Positions 12,484 through 24,157 of a stretch of 64,000 nucleotides of DNA are shown here, one piece after another. The notes beneath the pieces are model-generated. The model was given only the letters and a program-made list of their open reading frames with translations, ran no database searches and had not been told where the DNA came from. The position numbers were made by a program, and so were the translations under genes. Positions within the stretch are counted from its first letter, which is position 1, and each line of letters begins with the position of its first letter. The DNA is from Zygnema circumcarinatum (lineage: Eukaryota; Streptophyta; Zygnematophyceae; Zygnematales; Zygnemataceae), in the NCBI GenBank assembly GCA_037447605.1, contig CM074815.1:806379-870378 (forward strand), written 5' to 3'.

Positions 12484-13194
12484 TCGATATATCGGAGGGC
12501 GTGGATGCAGGTCAATATATCGGAGGGCGTGGATGCAGGTCAATATATCGGAGGGCGTGGATGCAGGTCAATATATCGGAGGGCGTGGATGCAGGTCAAT
12601 ATATCGGAGGGCGTGGATGCAGGTCAATATATCGGAGGGTGTGGATGCATGTCAATATATCGGAGGGTGTGGATGCAGGTCAATACATCGTAGGGTGTGG
12701 ATGCAGGTCAATATATCGTAGGGTGTGGATGCAGGTCAATATATCGGAGGGCGTGGATGCAGGTCAATATATCGGAGGGCGTGGATGCAGGTCAATATAT
12801 CGGAGGGCGTGGATGCAGGTCAATATATCGGAGAGCGTGGATGCAGGTCGATAAATCGGAGGGCGTTGATGCACGTAGATATATCGGAGGGCGTGGATGC
12901 AGGTCGATATATAGGAGGGCGGTGATGCAGGTCAATATATCGGAGGGCGTGGATGCAGGTCAATACATCGGAGAGCGTGGATGCAGGTCGATAAATCGGA
13001 GGGCGTTGATGCACGTAGATATATCGGAGGGCGTGGATGCAGTTCGATATATCGGATGGCGTGGATGTGGTCAATATATCGGACGACCTGGATGCAGGTC
13101 AATATATTGGACGGCCTGGATGCAGGTAGATATATTGGACGGCCTGGATGCAGTAGATATATCGGACGGCCTGGATGCAGGTCGATATACGGAA
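12484..13194 (+). repeat. 28-bp minisatellite, ~25 tandem copies
   Basis: The unit is ATATATCGGAGGGCGTGG followed by ATGCAGGTCA. Early copies (12484-12640) are almost identical. Later ones drift (GTGTGGATGC, GACGGCCTGG), and the last are one or two bases short. A five-unit block is itself duplicated: the run starting GAGAGCGTGG at 12831 reappears at 12971, exactly 140 bp away. Because 28 is not a multiple of 3 and the unit has no forward stop, all three forward frames stay open and give the same 28-residue repeat. I regard it as non-coding intergenic DNA. Confidence 0.95.
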
Positions 13195-13841
13195 TTGTAC
13201 GGTACCGTTCACTATCCGTACATTGCCTTGTAGCTCGATGGCTCCGTGTCAAGCTTTGACATTTCTCAAAAAAAAATTATTTTTCAAAAACAGTACCTCC
13301 TTACCATAGAAACGTCAATCACGAGTCAATCAAGAAGTACGCTTTCTCAAAAACTCTCGAACCACAATGTGGAAGTTTGTGACCCCTTGTCCAAATTACG
13401 CTGTGTCATACGTCAGCAGTTTTCCCCTCCTAAATCGACAGATTTTACGTCACTGATGACGTCCTTTCCATCCAATCAGCGCAGGCTTCAAGTACATTCT
13501 GCGTCACTTTTCGCGAGAAAGTGACGTCATTAAACCGCCAGTTTTCTCTTAGCAAACTAGTTGGACAGTGCCCCTGTTATGAAGCCTGCGCTGTGGGCAA
13601 CCATGGCGGCCTGTCGCCAACTGTCGACCCCTTCCTCGAGGCTGACCCTGCATTCTTAACGAATTTTCTTGAACCTTCATTTAAAGGATCGGATTTATAA
13701 GAAGCTACCTATCTTTCATGCGCTCGTTAGAAAGCTGAAAACATTGCTATGGTTCATCTTTCACTTATACAGCTGCACGAAGAGTAAGGAAGTTAAGGTG
13801 GAGAAGAAGAAGAAGACGAAGGAGATTTTTCTCCAGCAGAC
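13195..13841 (+). promoter_or_regulatory. Region upstream of the antiporter gene
   Basis: This lies between the minisatellite and the NHX start codon. TGACGTCA-like sequences (as-1/CRE type) lie near 13447-13465 and 13520-13530 (ACGTCACTGATGACGTC, AGTGACGTCATT). A purine-rich stretch directly precedes the ATG and probably belongs to the 5' UTR. No other gene is seen. Confidence 0.4.
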
Positions 13842-16800
13842 ATGGCCTGGTTGGCTCCGGAAAGTTCTGCACAGCCATGGCCGGAACTTGCAGGGCCTCC
13901 TCCCGCCAACTCCTCGTCCCCTGTGGCGCCGGAATCAGGGCAGGAGGAGGTCTTTGCCAGCCTCTCTATTTTGCTGCAGATTCTGCTTCTCGGGCTCGCT
14001 TTTGTTGTAGGCCACCTCCTGCGCAGACGCAAGTTCTACTACATGCATGAAGCCAGCGCCGCTCTGACCATCGGTATGAAGCAGAACAGAGCAGAATGCA
14101 AAAAACGTTTCTTGTAAGGCTTTGCATATTTGCATGGTCCTCTTCTTCTTAATTCGATCCACGATATACATGTTTCATCCTTCGTCCAAATGAGGAAAAC
14201 GAGCCAGAGGAACTTGAAGCCTGCCTCTGTTCCATCTTGCTGGTGTCCAATTTAAACGTGAAATGAGGCAAGTACTGGGAAAGCCGTGCGGTTGAAACCA
14301 GAGAGCATTGAGTGCTTGCAATGAAGAATCTGTATGTGTATGCAGGCCTTATTGCGGGAGCCATTGCTAATTTATGGAACAAGGAGGATAACTTCAGGTC
14401 AGAAGCTTCGGCAGTTGGGAATTCACCCCCTCCTTTCTCTTGCTGCTCAAGTTTATTCTCTTGCATTGAGCTTCAAAAACGAGATGGCTCTGTTTCCTGA
14501 AGCCTGGCTCAAGCTTTTTTCCCCTTTGTATTTGGCTATTCTACTGCAGGAAGTGGTTGAACTTTAAGGAACAGTTCTTTTTCCTCTTTCTGCTTCCACC
14601 AATCATATTATATCCTCCTTCAAATTTGGAACGCTGCTTTATAGATCTTGTAACACGCTTTCTTCAGAGCAAATGGTTGCTATCCATCACATTACCCTTC
14701 ATGTCTGCTCTAATTTCTTAGTCGACATCGAAGCATAGTCTCTTTGCCCCCAACTCCGCATGCATCTTTGCGAAGTTTGTGTTATAGAATGAAACACGGT
14801 CTTTTTCCGCAGTGTCTTCCTTGACCTTGCATTTGCACTGAGTCGGGATTCAGCCTCCAAGTGGTACGCAATCTATCTTTACTTGCTCGCAAGAGTAGGC
14901 CTTTCATTTACGGTTCTCTTTTTTCCTTTCTATGGTTACTTTATGTGCGTTTCTTAAGTTTGAATGTTCCTTTGCTTGGACAGACTGGAGGCAATGTTTT
15001 TATTTAGGAGTTTTTTATGCACATTTGGTGCCTCCTGGTTTAGGTGAATGTTTAGATGGCATTTGGCGGATCCTCTAGATTTAGCATTTGGGTAGAGGAA
15101 GGTTAAAAAAATGACTTAAATGAATTCAAATGACTGTTTGAAACGGCTTCGTGCCCGTCTGAAAAAGCTGGAATGGAGAATTGCATAGTTTCAAGTTTCA
15201 ACGAGCTGCCTCTGGTTAGACGTCGCACTCACATCATTCATCTGCGTCTGCAGAAGCCATTTTTTTCAAACTTCGGAGCCATCTGTGCATTTGCGCTTGT
15301 TGGAACACTTATATCAGCAGTCGTTACGGGAATCTTGGTGTAAGTGTTTAATTGCAGAGGTAGAACGTGAAATACTTCCGATGTTCTTTTCCGCATTATG
15401 ACACTATGGATTTCTGTCATTATGCTGTTCCTTCTCAGTAGTTGAGACCCCCTTTTTTTGTCCACATCTCTAGGCATTTCTAGTTGTCGACCTCAAAATA
15501 CAACCAAGTCTGTTTCTATCTGTTGTTCATTGCTCTGTTGGGGGCGCCATCTGGACAGGTGGATTGGAGGTTTACTCTTCCTCATGTATAGATTGTCATT
15601 TTTAGAAAGCCTGGTCTTTGGAGCAATTATATCGGCGACTGATCCTGTCTCCGTTTTGGCCATCTTCCAGGTATTTTCTGGCAGCAGTAAAGAATTTGTC
15701 AACAGGGTGTGGAAGGTGTGCAGTTGTAAAGTCGTCTAAGTTGTTAATTTTAGGCATGCAAGCATAATCTGTCACATATGGATCCCCTCAAACATGAGCA
15801 GTTGATAATATGATTGCTCAACTTGGGCTACTGAGATTTTTGAATGCTAGAGTGTCATTGAAGTGTAGGTCTCGGTTCCCGCATAGATCATATTCAAGGA
15901 TTTGAGAAGATTTGCAACGTTTCCTCCAGAATGGCAGTGGAACTATATCTCATGTTTAATGTTTCACCGGGTAATGTTTGAACCGCTAAAAGTGATGAAT
16001 GCCACTTTTGAGCATTTTGTGTAACTCTTGTTGACAGGGAGTTTATGCTGCTTTCACTCGTTTGTGGTTGGCTGGGCAGGAGTTGGGTGCAAATACTAAT
16101 CTTTACGCGCTCGTTTTTGGAGAGAGTGTGCTAAATGATGCGGTATGAATCCCTCAGCCCTTGTGAGCCAAACATGGCTGCAAACAACCATCTGACATGA
16201 CACAAATATTCCTATGTTTTTTAAACATCCATATTTTCATAAATCCTTTTCTATACAAAGTTAATGTTTCCTGAGGTTTTGTTATACCGCAGCATCGTCC
16301 TTGTCTCATTGAGTACAGTAATCTGCAAGGCATGTTCAAAGAGTCATCATAGTACTTGAGCCAGGTTGCTTCGATTACAGTGCTGACTAGCATATTCCTG
16401 TGTGTTCCAGTTTATCAAGTTGAGGTTTCATTGTAGTAGCCACTAAATCAACTAAACTTCACAGCTTCTTAAGTTCTCCATTTGAACGACCTTGTATGAA
16501 AAGACCACTTGAGCAATAACTGTTGATATTGAAAAAGCGCTGACCTTGCACCTCAAATGCGCTTTTGCAGGTTGCTATTGTCATGTATCGGTGAGGTTGC
16601 TTTGCCTCCCATTGGTCGCTACCACATGGAGCAGAGATGCACAGACTAGTGGAAGGGAAATGAAAGAGTCACTATTTAATAGGACATGTGGGAAAACAGA
16701 AGGAGCTGAGGCCTGAAGACATGTGCTGGATTATGATGCATCCTCCAAAAACATAACTGCGCGCTTTTTCCCATACGTTTTTCCAGATATTGAAAAAAGT

Positions 16801-19800
16801 AAAGAATTTGCATTGGTCTCACGATGGCGATACCATCAAATGTACATGGAAAGAAACAACATGGGAACCAAGAGGAATCGGTCAAGAACAACAGAAAAAA
16901 GCTATGAGCTGGAATCTGTTTTTATTGAAAAACGTAGGACACATGAATGAGCCTGTTTGATGGTTAGGGTTTTCTCCCCCATCAAGCTCAGTGTTCCAGA
17001 CAACACGGTGACTTCTTATGGTAATTTTTTAATTCTGACCTGTTGCAGGACTCTTGTGACTATTCTTAAGCATCCTTCAGCTGAGATCAGCCTGTTCCAG
17101 TCATTCCAGTACGCAGGGGTTACATTTATTGGATCCCTTTCCATTGGTATGCCTCTCTCTCTCCAAAGCCAACTTCAATTCCATGCAAAAAGCATCCTTT
17201 GCAAGTGCTCTCTTGGTTTCCAGCCCAAAACCTGTCATGTGCTTGGCAGCAGGAAAGCTCATTTTCATTTGTTGGTGTCTTCGCTTTTTTAGGGATCGTT
17301 TCTGTTTGAAACTTTTTCATTCCAGATATGGTCAAGTCCTGTTCCACGTCCCAACAACTTTAGTTGAAACATTTTCTGTTTGAATCAGCTTAACTGAGTT
17401 GTGTTGTTCTTGAATGCAGGAGTTGTTGTGGCCTTGACTTGTGCTTTGATATCCTTTCAATCATTTTTTGCGGGTGTGCAAGCGGCATTTTAGATATCGA
17501 TGGTTTGGTGACTTTTTTAAGTGATATAAAATGCGTATTCTGCAATTCAATTTGCGATAGGTGCAGTAGTTGCTGATGAGTCATCCTTAGAAGTCAAGCC
17601 TTTTAATGTCAAAAATGGAAAAAAACCGCAATTTTGAGGATGCACAGGCAGCCTTCTCTTTTCCCTTCCTGCACATACTTTCTCCTGTTTTATGTTTTTG
17701 GCAAGTTTCTTAGGTGAAACACAGTGCCTCAACAAGTCAAAACCAGCCATAAGTTTGGTCCAATCCTAGACCTATTTTTTGCCCATAGCATGTCAGTACC
17801 AATGTCAGCAGTCCCTCAGAACAGCTGTATCTCCATGTGGCTTGCAATGCTGACCATTTTGGGATAACTTTGAAAGTTTGAATTGTTCTGTGATCGGAAA
17901 GTCAATATTTCTTGATGGAAGACCTTGACTGCTAAACACCTTTTTAAATATGCAGCGCTGGCAGTGCGCAAGTGAGTATTCCATGCACCAGCTGTCATTG
18001 TTCTCTTATGGCAAATAAATTTGCTGTCTCCACGTTGAGCTCATCGTTCTGTTGTAGCGAGAATTCAAAGTTATACTTGCTTTGCCTTTGCTTGATCCTT
18101 GCTAGCCTCCTTATTTGTTGAGACATGGGAGAATGATCAATGTAATGGGAATGTTGACTTTTGATGCTTCATCGGGATGAGGTGGGGGTCTACAGCCTTC
18201 AGAACTTAGAGTGCTGCCTCATTGTGCTCTTTCCCTACATCTCGTAAGTGCAAATTGCCACCGTGCATTTTTTCCATTTTTTTCTACTTGCTTTTGCCGA
18301 CAGCTTTCTTGACAAGATTTAGTTGATCTGTCCTGCAAATTTGAGGGAAAGTCTTAGCCGTGACTGACACTTGTGGTTGGGAGGAGAACAGGTATATGGT
18401 GGCAGAGGGATTCGCTCTGTCAGGCATCGTTGCAATTCTGTTTTGCGGTGTGGTGAGTTTATTTACTCTTGTGTGCTTCGGGAAGAAATTGCAAATCTTT
18501 GATTTCTCTAGCCAGGGAAGAATTTGGTTCATATTGCCTCTCGGATATCAAAAACTTTTGCTTGCTAGTGACTAGGAAGATGCCTTTCAGAGGTAAAATT
18601 TGCAGTTTTGTACTTTGCCTATGTTCCAAACATGGAAACGTTCAGTACCCTCCTTCTCCCAGTAGATACTTGATCTTCTGTATTGCATGTGGGTATGACG
18701 GACAGTTAATGAAGCATTACACCTTTCCAAATCTCTCGGATACGGCGCAAATACTCTGTGCCGGCTTCTTCCAACTTATTGCTTCATTGGCAGAAACGTT
18801 CACGTGAGCCCCATAGACATTGCGCATGGTCCTCCTATTTAGTTGTTACTGCTTGAGTGGGTGCATGAATGTTTATTTAGCTCAAACATTGTACGCACCT
18901 TTTATGCTGAATATGTACCATCTAGTCAAGGACAGACAATTGAGAAAGCGAAGGTTCATTTCAATCTTAGTTATTTTACCAGCACGCGGTGGAAACCACA
19001 CATGCTCACATGTTAGGTTGGGAAGTACACTTGTTTTCTTTTTGAAAGGGGGATCACTCAAAGTGAGCTTGTTAAAGTCGTATAGACCCGGGCCCCTTTC
19101 AATGTGACCTGTAGCATTATTTGAGAGCTGGAATGCTGCACGAGTTGCAAAAGGACTGCATGCTGTTCTGTCAGATGATGGTTAAGTGGCTGAAGGCGAC
19201 TAATCCCCACATTTCTGGTTTTGCAGTTTCATTTACATGGGGGTGGACATAGCATTGGGTGAAGGCCAAAGTTGGTCTCACATCAGCTTCATTGTCTTCT
19301 CAGTTGTATCCTTTCCCAGCCATGCTGTTTTCTCTGAGGAATGAAAGGCAACTCCAAGTTTTAAGGTTCCCAAACCTATGTTCAGTGCCAATAAGTGACC
19401 AGATATTTGGCTTCAGTATATCTGCACGTTTGTGTCTGAATTAAGCAAGCATGCATGATTTACCATTTCGACCGTCAGGATTCCAAAGAGGTGTTCATCC
19501 TTGACTTCAAACGCTCGTGATGGACTCACAGATCTTCATTTGCATAGCTCGGTATGTAAGCAAACTGAAACTCAACCCTCAATAGACCTGAAAAGATGTC
19601 CTTTTACTGTTTCATTGTATCGTAAAACAACGCAACGTCCCTTCCATGACTAAATGGTGCTGGAAAGAGGGTGGCAGTGATGTTCAGTTGCAGGAAACCT
19701 GGAACCAAAATTTCTGATTTTTCTTCCCTGCCCTGCTTGTGGGACAGAGCGGCAAATGTCTTTCCTATTGCTTACGTTGTCAATCTGTTGCGGCCACGTG

Positions 19801-22149
19801 GCAAAAGGATACCCAAATCGCACCAAAAGGCCCTTTGGTTTAGTGGTGAGGGCTCTCTCCCTGTCTACTAAACTGTGTAAGTGGGATGCTGTGCACGCGT
19901 TGCTGCTTGTCGTTCTGACTGAAAATATGAGTGATGGTGATGGCCCATGGCTGAATCTGTGAAAACAAAATGCTAGGGAAGGGTAATCTTCCCATAGCTT
20001 TCTGTATGTGGTAGATTGAGAGAATGTGATTATGCTGGTATGTTTCTGTCCTACAATGTGGATGCGGCATACTCCTGCTGCTTTCCTACCCGTCCCCTGT
20101 TTCATGGGCAGACTTCCTTTTTGCATATTTTGGATATTCAACTGTGAATTGATGAGCTATTACTCCAGCTCCTGTTCCCTCAGAGAGGTATGGATGGTAA
20201 GGGTGTCACGTCACTGTGCAGGTCTCAGGGGAGCCATGGCTTTTGCGCTTGCGCTGCAGTCGGTCCACGATCTCCCAAATGGGCATGGTGAAGCCATCTT
20301 CACCACCACCACTGTCATTGTCATGCTCACAGTAAGTAGCTCCTGCTACTTGTCTCCTCTAAAGGAAAGTGAAAGGCGAGGTGATGGCTCTGTATCGGAC
20401 TCGTGCTGCACTCAATTACAGATTTGTAGAGAGGGTGTGGTAGGTTTTGGGTGCAGGTAAGGAGGCATGTTGACAATTGACCATTCATTTCGTACTTTGA
20501 TTCGTTTTCCCTTTCGGGGGTTGGGACAAGAGCAGGTTTTTGTAATTGGAGGATCTACCTCCACTATGCTTGAGGAGCTTGGACTCGGTGGTGACCAAGG
20601 AGACAAGTCTGACTTTGATGTAAGAAAGAGTTTGGAGCTATGCCACTACCGAGAATGGGTCTCGTGAAGGAAGTTGGTTTTCTGTGATGGAGGCGATGCA
20701 TGAGGATAAAATCATCTGGGGATTTATTGTTTTGGAAAGTTTGGACTTAAATACGACTTTGTCTGAGTGTCTTTCTCCTACTCCTGCGTCTTTTCTCCGT
20801 CTTACTCCTGTGGAACTCTTTTATCATCTATGGCTGCAGAGCGAGGAGGGGTATAATGATGAGCATCGTCCGTTGACAGTTCACATTCAAGACGATGATG
20901 ATATCGGCCTCATGTCACCCCAGGACTTGCTCCAACGTCGGCTCCGGCTAATCTCCGAACAGTGAGCTGCAATCGCTTATATTTACGAGAGCGTCAAATC
21001 TCTAGCTTTGAATTCCATTTTCAATTGCAACGGTTGAGAAAGTCAGGAGGAAGCTTTAATGGTTGAGGATGATGAAGAAGAGATTGCTTCTTGACAAATT
21101 GAGGCCCCTGTTTCAAGAACATGCTGAAATGAAAAAAATGCAAGAGAGAAGGTCGGGAGGGAGGGAAGGGAGGCGGGAAAGGGCTGCTAATCATTTTTCT
21201 GGAATGGTTCTTTCTGTCAAAGTGCAACCATGATAAAGGAAGGTTTGCTTTTGTAGGACGCCTTCATTTACCACACTGGATACAAAGTACATCCGTCCGT
21301 TCTTTACAGCTCAGAGTGAAGATGGTGATCACCGAAGCGTGGCAGGAGAAAGTGTCAATGGTGAGCGCTCTTTCCAACATTCTGTGTGTTCTATTCTGCC
21401 CGTCGTTGTTACATGAAGCTCCTTATTACTTGTTGGCTTCAAAGTTTCAGACAATCTTCAGATTCTCTAATGAGAAAGGCCTAGCTCAGGGACTATGTCC
21501 AGACCGAGCTGCTTTTGGGGAATCACCATGTTACTGTTGTAGAGGTGGGAGTCTTTCCATGTTTAGTAAAACAAGTTCGTAGCGTGTCATGGTGTGATGC
21601 AGAATACAGTCAGATTTCAGAATACTATCAGAACCTTTCCTCTGCCCCTCCTTAAATGGAATGCCCTCCTCCTTATTCAGCCCAGGCCCAGGTAGCTCCT
21701 GTAAAGCTTCCAGCTTCCAACCGATTTACATGCCACATCACAGCACTCCGTCATGACGTGGAGACGGTTCTATGCTGACAGGTGGATAGCTGTATTCTGC
21801 CGACCGATGGGTGGCGCCAGATTCTGCTCTTGATGACATGCCACACAATTCTGCTTCTCCGGACAATCAAGGGGATGAATCACAGAGGAGGAAGACACAG
21901 GCAGAGGAGCGCGGCTTATTGGGGCCACATGGCCGGCGGCAAAATTCCACCCCAAGCTTTGTCACCTCTACCCGTCAGGCAGAGAGTGTGGTCAAAAGCA
22001 GTTCCGCGGAGGATTGGAGCCAAGTCTTTTCTCAAAGCAGCGGTCACAATGGCATTAAGGAAAATAGGTCGGTTTCGGTACATCTGGCATCATCATCACC
22101 TTTCGGTGATGTGAAGCCCAATATCACACATTCGAACAGTTTGCTGTAG
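13842..22149 (+). CDS. Endosomal Na+(K+)/H+ antiporter, NHX5/6 type (22 exons, ~652 aa)
   Basis: Exons: 13842-14073, 14346-14397, 14550-14609, 14839-14860, 15254-15339, 15559-15670, 16080-16142, 16571-16590, 17049-17146, 17420-17448, 17940-17971, 18196-18243, 18392-18452, 18706-18803, 19227-19305, 19532-19551, 19748-19845, 20222-20331, 20536-20619, 20840-20961, 21257-21360, 21821-22149. Phase agrees across all 21 junctions (1959 nt). Multi-pass membrane protein exchanging Na+/K+ for H+ in endosomes and trans-Golgi. [12 protein letters not shown] (104-115) is the amiloride-site segment; [12 protein letters not shown] (about 177-188) and GESVLNDA with Asn207-Asp208 are the ion-site helices; [19 protein letters not shown] (about 404-422) is conserved. 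The C-terminal [14 protein letters not shown] matches plant NHX5/6, separating it from vacuolar NHX1-4. The last acceptor (21820) was chosen because the earlier CAG at 21781 puts a stop in frame. Introns 3, 10 and 15 are U12-type. Confidence 0.93.
14610..14838 (+). other. U12-type AT-AC intron (antiporter intron 3)
   Basis: The intron begins ATATCCTCCT and ends ...TTTGCAC. TTCCTTGAC at 14817-14825 matches the U12 branch site exactly, with the branch A 14 nt from the 3' end. Using these borders restores the conserved join PPIIF-ESGFSLQ in phase; no GT-AG choice does so. Confidence 0.9.
17449..17939 (+). other. U12-type AT-AC intron (antiporter intron 10)
   Basis: The intron begins ATATCCTTTC, a perfect U12 donor, and ends GCTAAACAC. 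CCTTGAC at 17923-17929 is the branch site, with its A 11 nt from the acceptor. The join reads ALTCAL-LFKYA, as in plant NHX6. The next exon is only 32 nt. Confidence 0.92.
19306..19531 (+). other. U12-type GT-AG intron (antiporter intron 15)
   Basis: The donor GTATCCTTTC matches the U12 GT class. ATCCTTGAC at 19497-19505 is 8/9 to the branch consensus, but its A is 27 nt from the acceptor CACAG, longer than usual. The next exon is 20 nt and encodes IFICIAR in phase with both neighbours. Confidence 0.75.
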
Positions 22150-22950
22150 TGGGTTCTAAGGTCTCTATGGGTACCTGACACGCGCTAGAATGGCCTCTAT
22201 TCTCTTGTATGAAAATAAGAAGAGTCGAGGAGGCTGCCATGATTGGAATCAGGAGATGATCAGACCGGATCGAATCGGGCCTGTCATTGAATAGCATTGC
22301 GTTTCAGCACATTCCAGGAAGTCGTATTTTTCTGCTACTGTAGTTAATTAGTTAGTTTAAAAAAAGCTTATGGCTGAGAGTGGATTGGTCTGCCCAAACA
22401 AAAAGCATAGCGGGGGCGCTGAGCAGCTTTGGTAGGGTATCTAGAAGTGGGCTGCTCCCAAGGGTCTTCATGTACGCCTGCACTGTAATGTTGTCAGAAC
22501 TGAACTGAGCTTGGATGTACCATTCACATCGGCAGCGACCAGTGGCACACCCAGAATCCAATCATGCACTTTTGGAGTATGGGATCCCCAGCCCTGATTC
22601 CTCTCTCCTTCATCTTTCGGACCCTGCTTTGGAGACTCAATTGGCCATGGTGTGCCTGCACTGTATGGCAGAATGCACCGTTGTTATATATGGAGATTGC
22701 TTTAGACGTTTGTAAAGGTGGCCACTCAGATGCCGGTTTTTGGTACAGATTTGTTAGAGCAATGCCTGGTTCTTGAGGCAATGGCTCCATGTGATCTTGA
22801 ATAATTTTAGGATTTGTGCTTTGAGCGGTGCTGTGGCGGACCAACCCCTTTGCGTTCAACCTTCTATGGGGAAAACGAAGACTCTCTCACACGCCTCTCT
22901 TCAGAATTGAAGTTCAGTACGTGAATGGAGGCCTTGAACTCGCAATAACG

Positions 22951-23005
22951 CATCATCATCATCATCATCATCATCGTCATCATCATCATCGTCATCGTCA
23001 TCATA
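22951..23005 (+). repeat. (CAT)n microsatellite with CGT interruptions
   Basis: CAT units interrupted by CGT. It reads as a His run forward and an Asp run in reverse; neither is coding by context. Confidence 0.9.
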
Positions 23006-23496
23006 AACAAACAAAGTGAAAAGCAAACAAGCTAGCAAGCAACTTTCACAAACTTTCAAGCAAACTAAGTAAACATCGTCTTCCTGCAAACACCAGTGAT
23101 ATAAATTGGAACATTTGGAGCAACGTTAAAACTACAGTACACAATTAAAAAGTGAAATAAAGTTACCGGTAAGTGCACACCTTTTCCCTCACTATGGCGG
23201 TACGAGCACACCCAGCACTGACCCGCCTCTCGAAAGCAATGCGTGACATTAATGACCAACGAACAAAATTCAGTTTTTGGTACCGCGAGCACTTCTCACC
23301 ACTTAGGCGTCCGTCGGCGGGGTATCTAATCCATCCAAAGCGTTCCCAGGCTGTATACCTGTCCCCGCCCGGCCCGGCCCTCCTGGCGCGGTTCGGTCCC
23401 TTCTGGGCCGGCAGGCGCGCGGGAGGCCGCCACGTGGCAAGGGCTACTTCCGGAAAGGCACTCCACGCGTCATGCTTGCGTTTGCTTTCCTCTCCT

Positions 23497-23691
23497 GAAG
23501 GGAAGGAGAGGGAGGGAGAGGGAGAGGGAGAGGGAGAGGGAGCGGGAGAAAGGAGAGGGAGAGGGAGGAGAGCTGTCGGGTGGAGAGGGAGGAAAACAGA
23601 GGGAAGGGAGGGGAAGGAAGAGGGGGAGTGGAAAGGTGAGGGAGGAAGCAGAGGTGGAAAAGAGAGGGAGAGGGAGACAGAGAGAGGGAGT
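23497..23691 (+). repeat. Purine (GAGAGG-type) low-complexity tract
   Basis: About 195 bases of nearly pure purine with a GAGAGG/GGAGAG hexamer core at 23508-23543. It makes a 226-codon open frame that is compositional only. Polypurine mirror repeats of this kind can form triplex DNA; that is inference. Confidence 0.85.
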
Positions 23692-24157
23692 GTCTATGGT
23701 GGTGCAGGCCGGGAAAAGTTGACGCTGCGCCCACTCAAGTTGCAGGTGCTGTTGGATCAGTTGGAGAGAGCAGTGCCGGAGGGGAAGGTGTTTTGGAAAC
23801 TGAACTTAGTTGGGAGGAAAAATGCCGACATTACGAGAATAGTATCCTTCTGAGTGAAACTGATTGGAGATCGATGTTTTCAGAGTCCTTTTTGGATGTT
23901 TGGCAGTTTTTGCTTCAAGATGAAACGGTAGTGAATCTTGATGGAGGAGAGTGTTGCAGTAAGCAGATCGAGGCATTAGTTTTGCAGCGTTGAAGTTTTG
24001 CAGAAAAATGAACAAAGGCCAGCTTTCTCTTTTTCGTCTGCGTGCCAATCTGTTCAGAAAGAAAGACTAGTTTCGGATGAAGTTGTTTTCTTGCAGTTTT
24101 TTGACGATCCTTCTTGATGATTAATACAAAACTTAACCATTTCGTAGTCGCATCATC

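Larger units (their letters stand above)
22150..24157. other. Intergenic region between antiporter and PITP genes
   Basis: No gene is recognised. It contains a CAT/CGT trinucleotide run (22951-23005) and a purine tract (about 23497-23691). Reading frames of 66-226 codons here are either low complexity or have no family resemblance. The last few hundred bases probably include the promoter and 5' UTR of the PITP gene. Confidence 0.5.

Noticed and set aside
12484-13194. CRISPR-like array
   Set aside because: Units are directly adjacent with no spacers, and the setting is a eukaryotic nuclear genome.
12242-13259. Several 90-180-codon forward frames and two reverse frames over the 28-bp repeat
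   Set aside because: They are forced by a stop-free repeat unit of 1 mod 3 length. All frames give the same cyclic peptide, and there is no start context, splice structure or family match.
21782-21820. Use of the CAG at 21781 as the last antiporter acceptor
   Set aside because: With the one-base carry from the previous exon it puts TAG in frame at 21787; the acceptor ending at 21820 keeps the frame open.
23173-23853. 226-codon forward frame upstream of the PITP gene
   Set aside because: Most of it is a purine tract giving Glu/Gly/Arg runs; no domain, and it does not splice into the PITP in phase.
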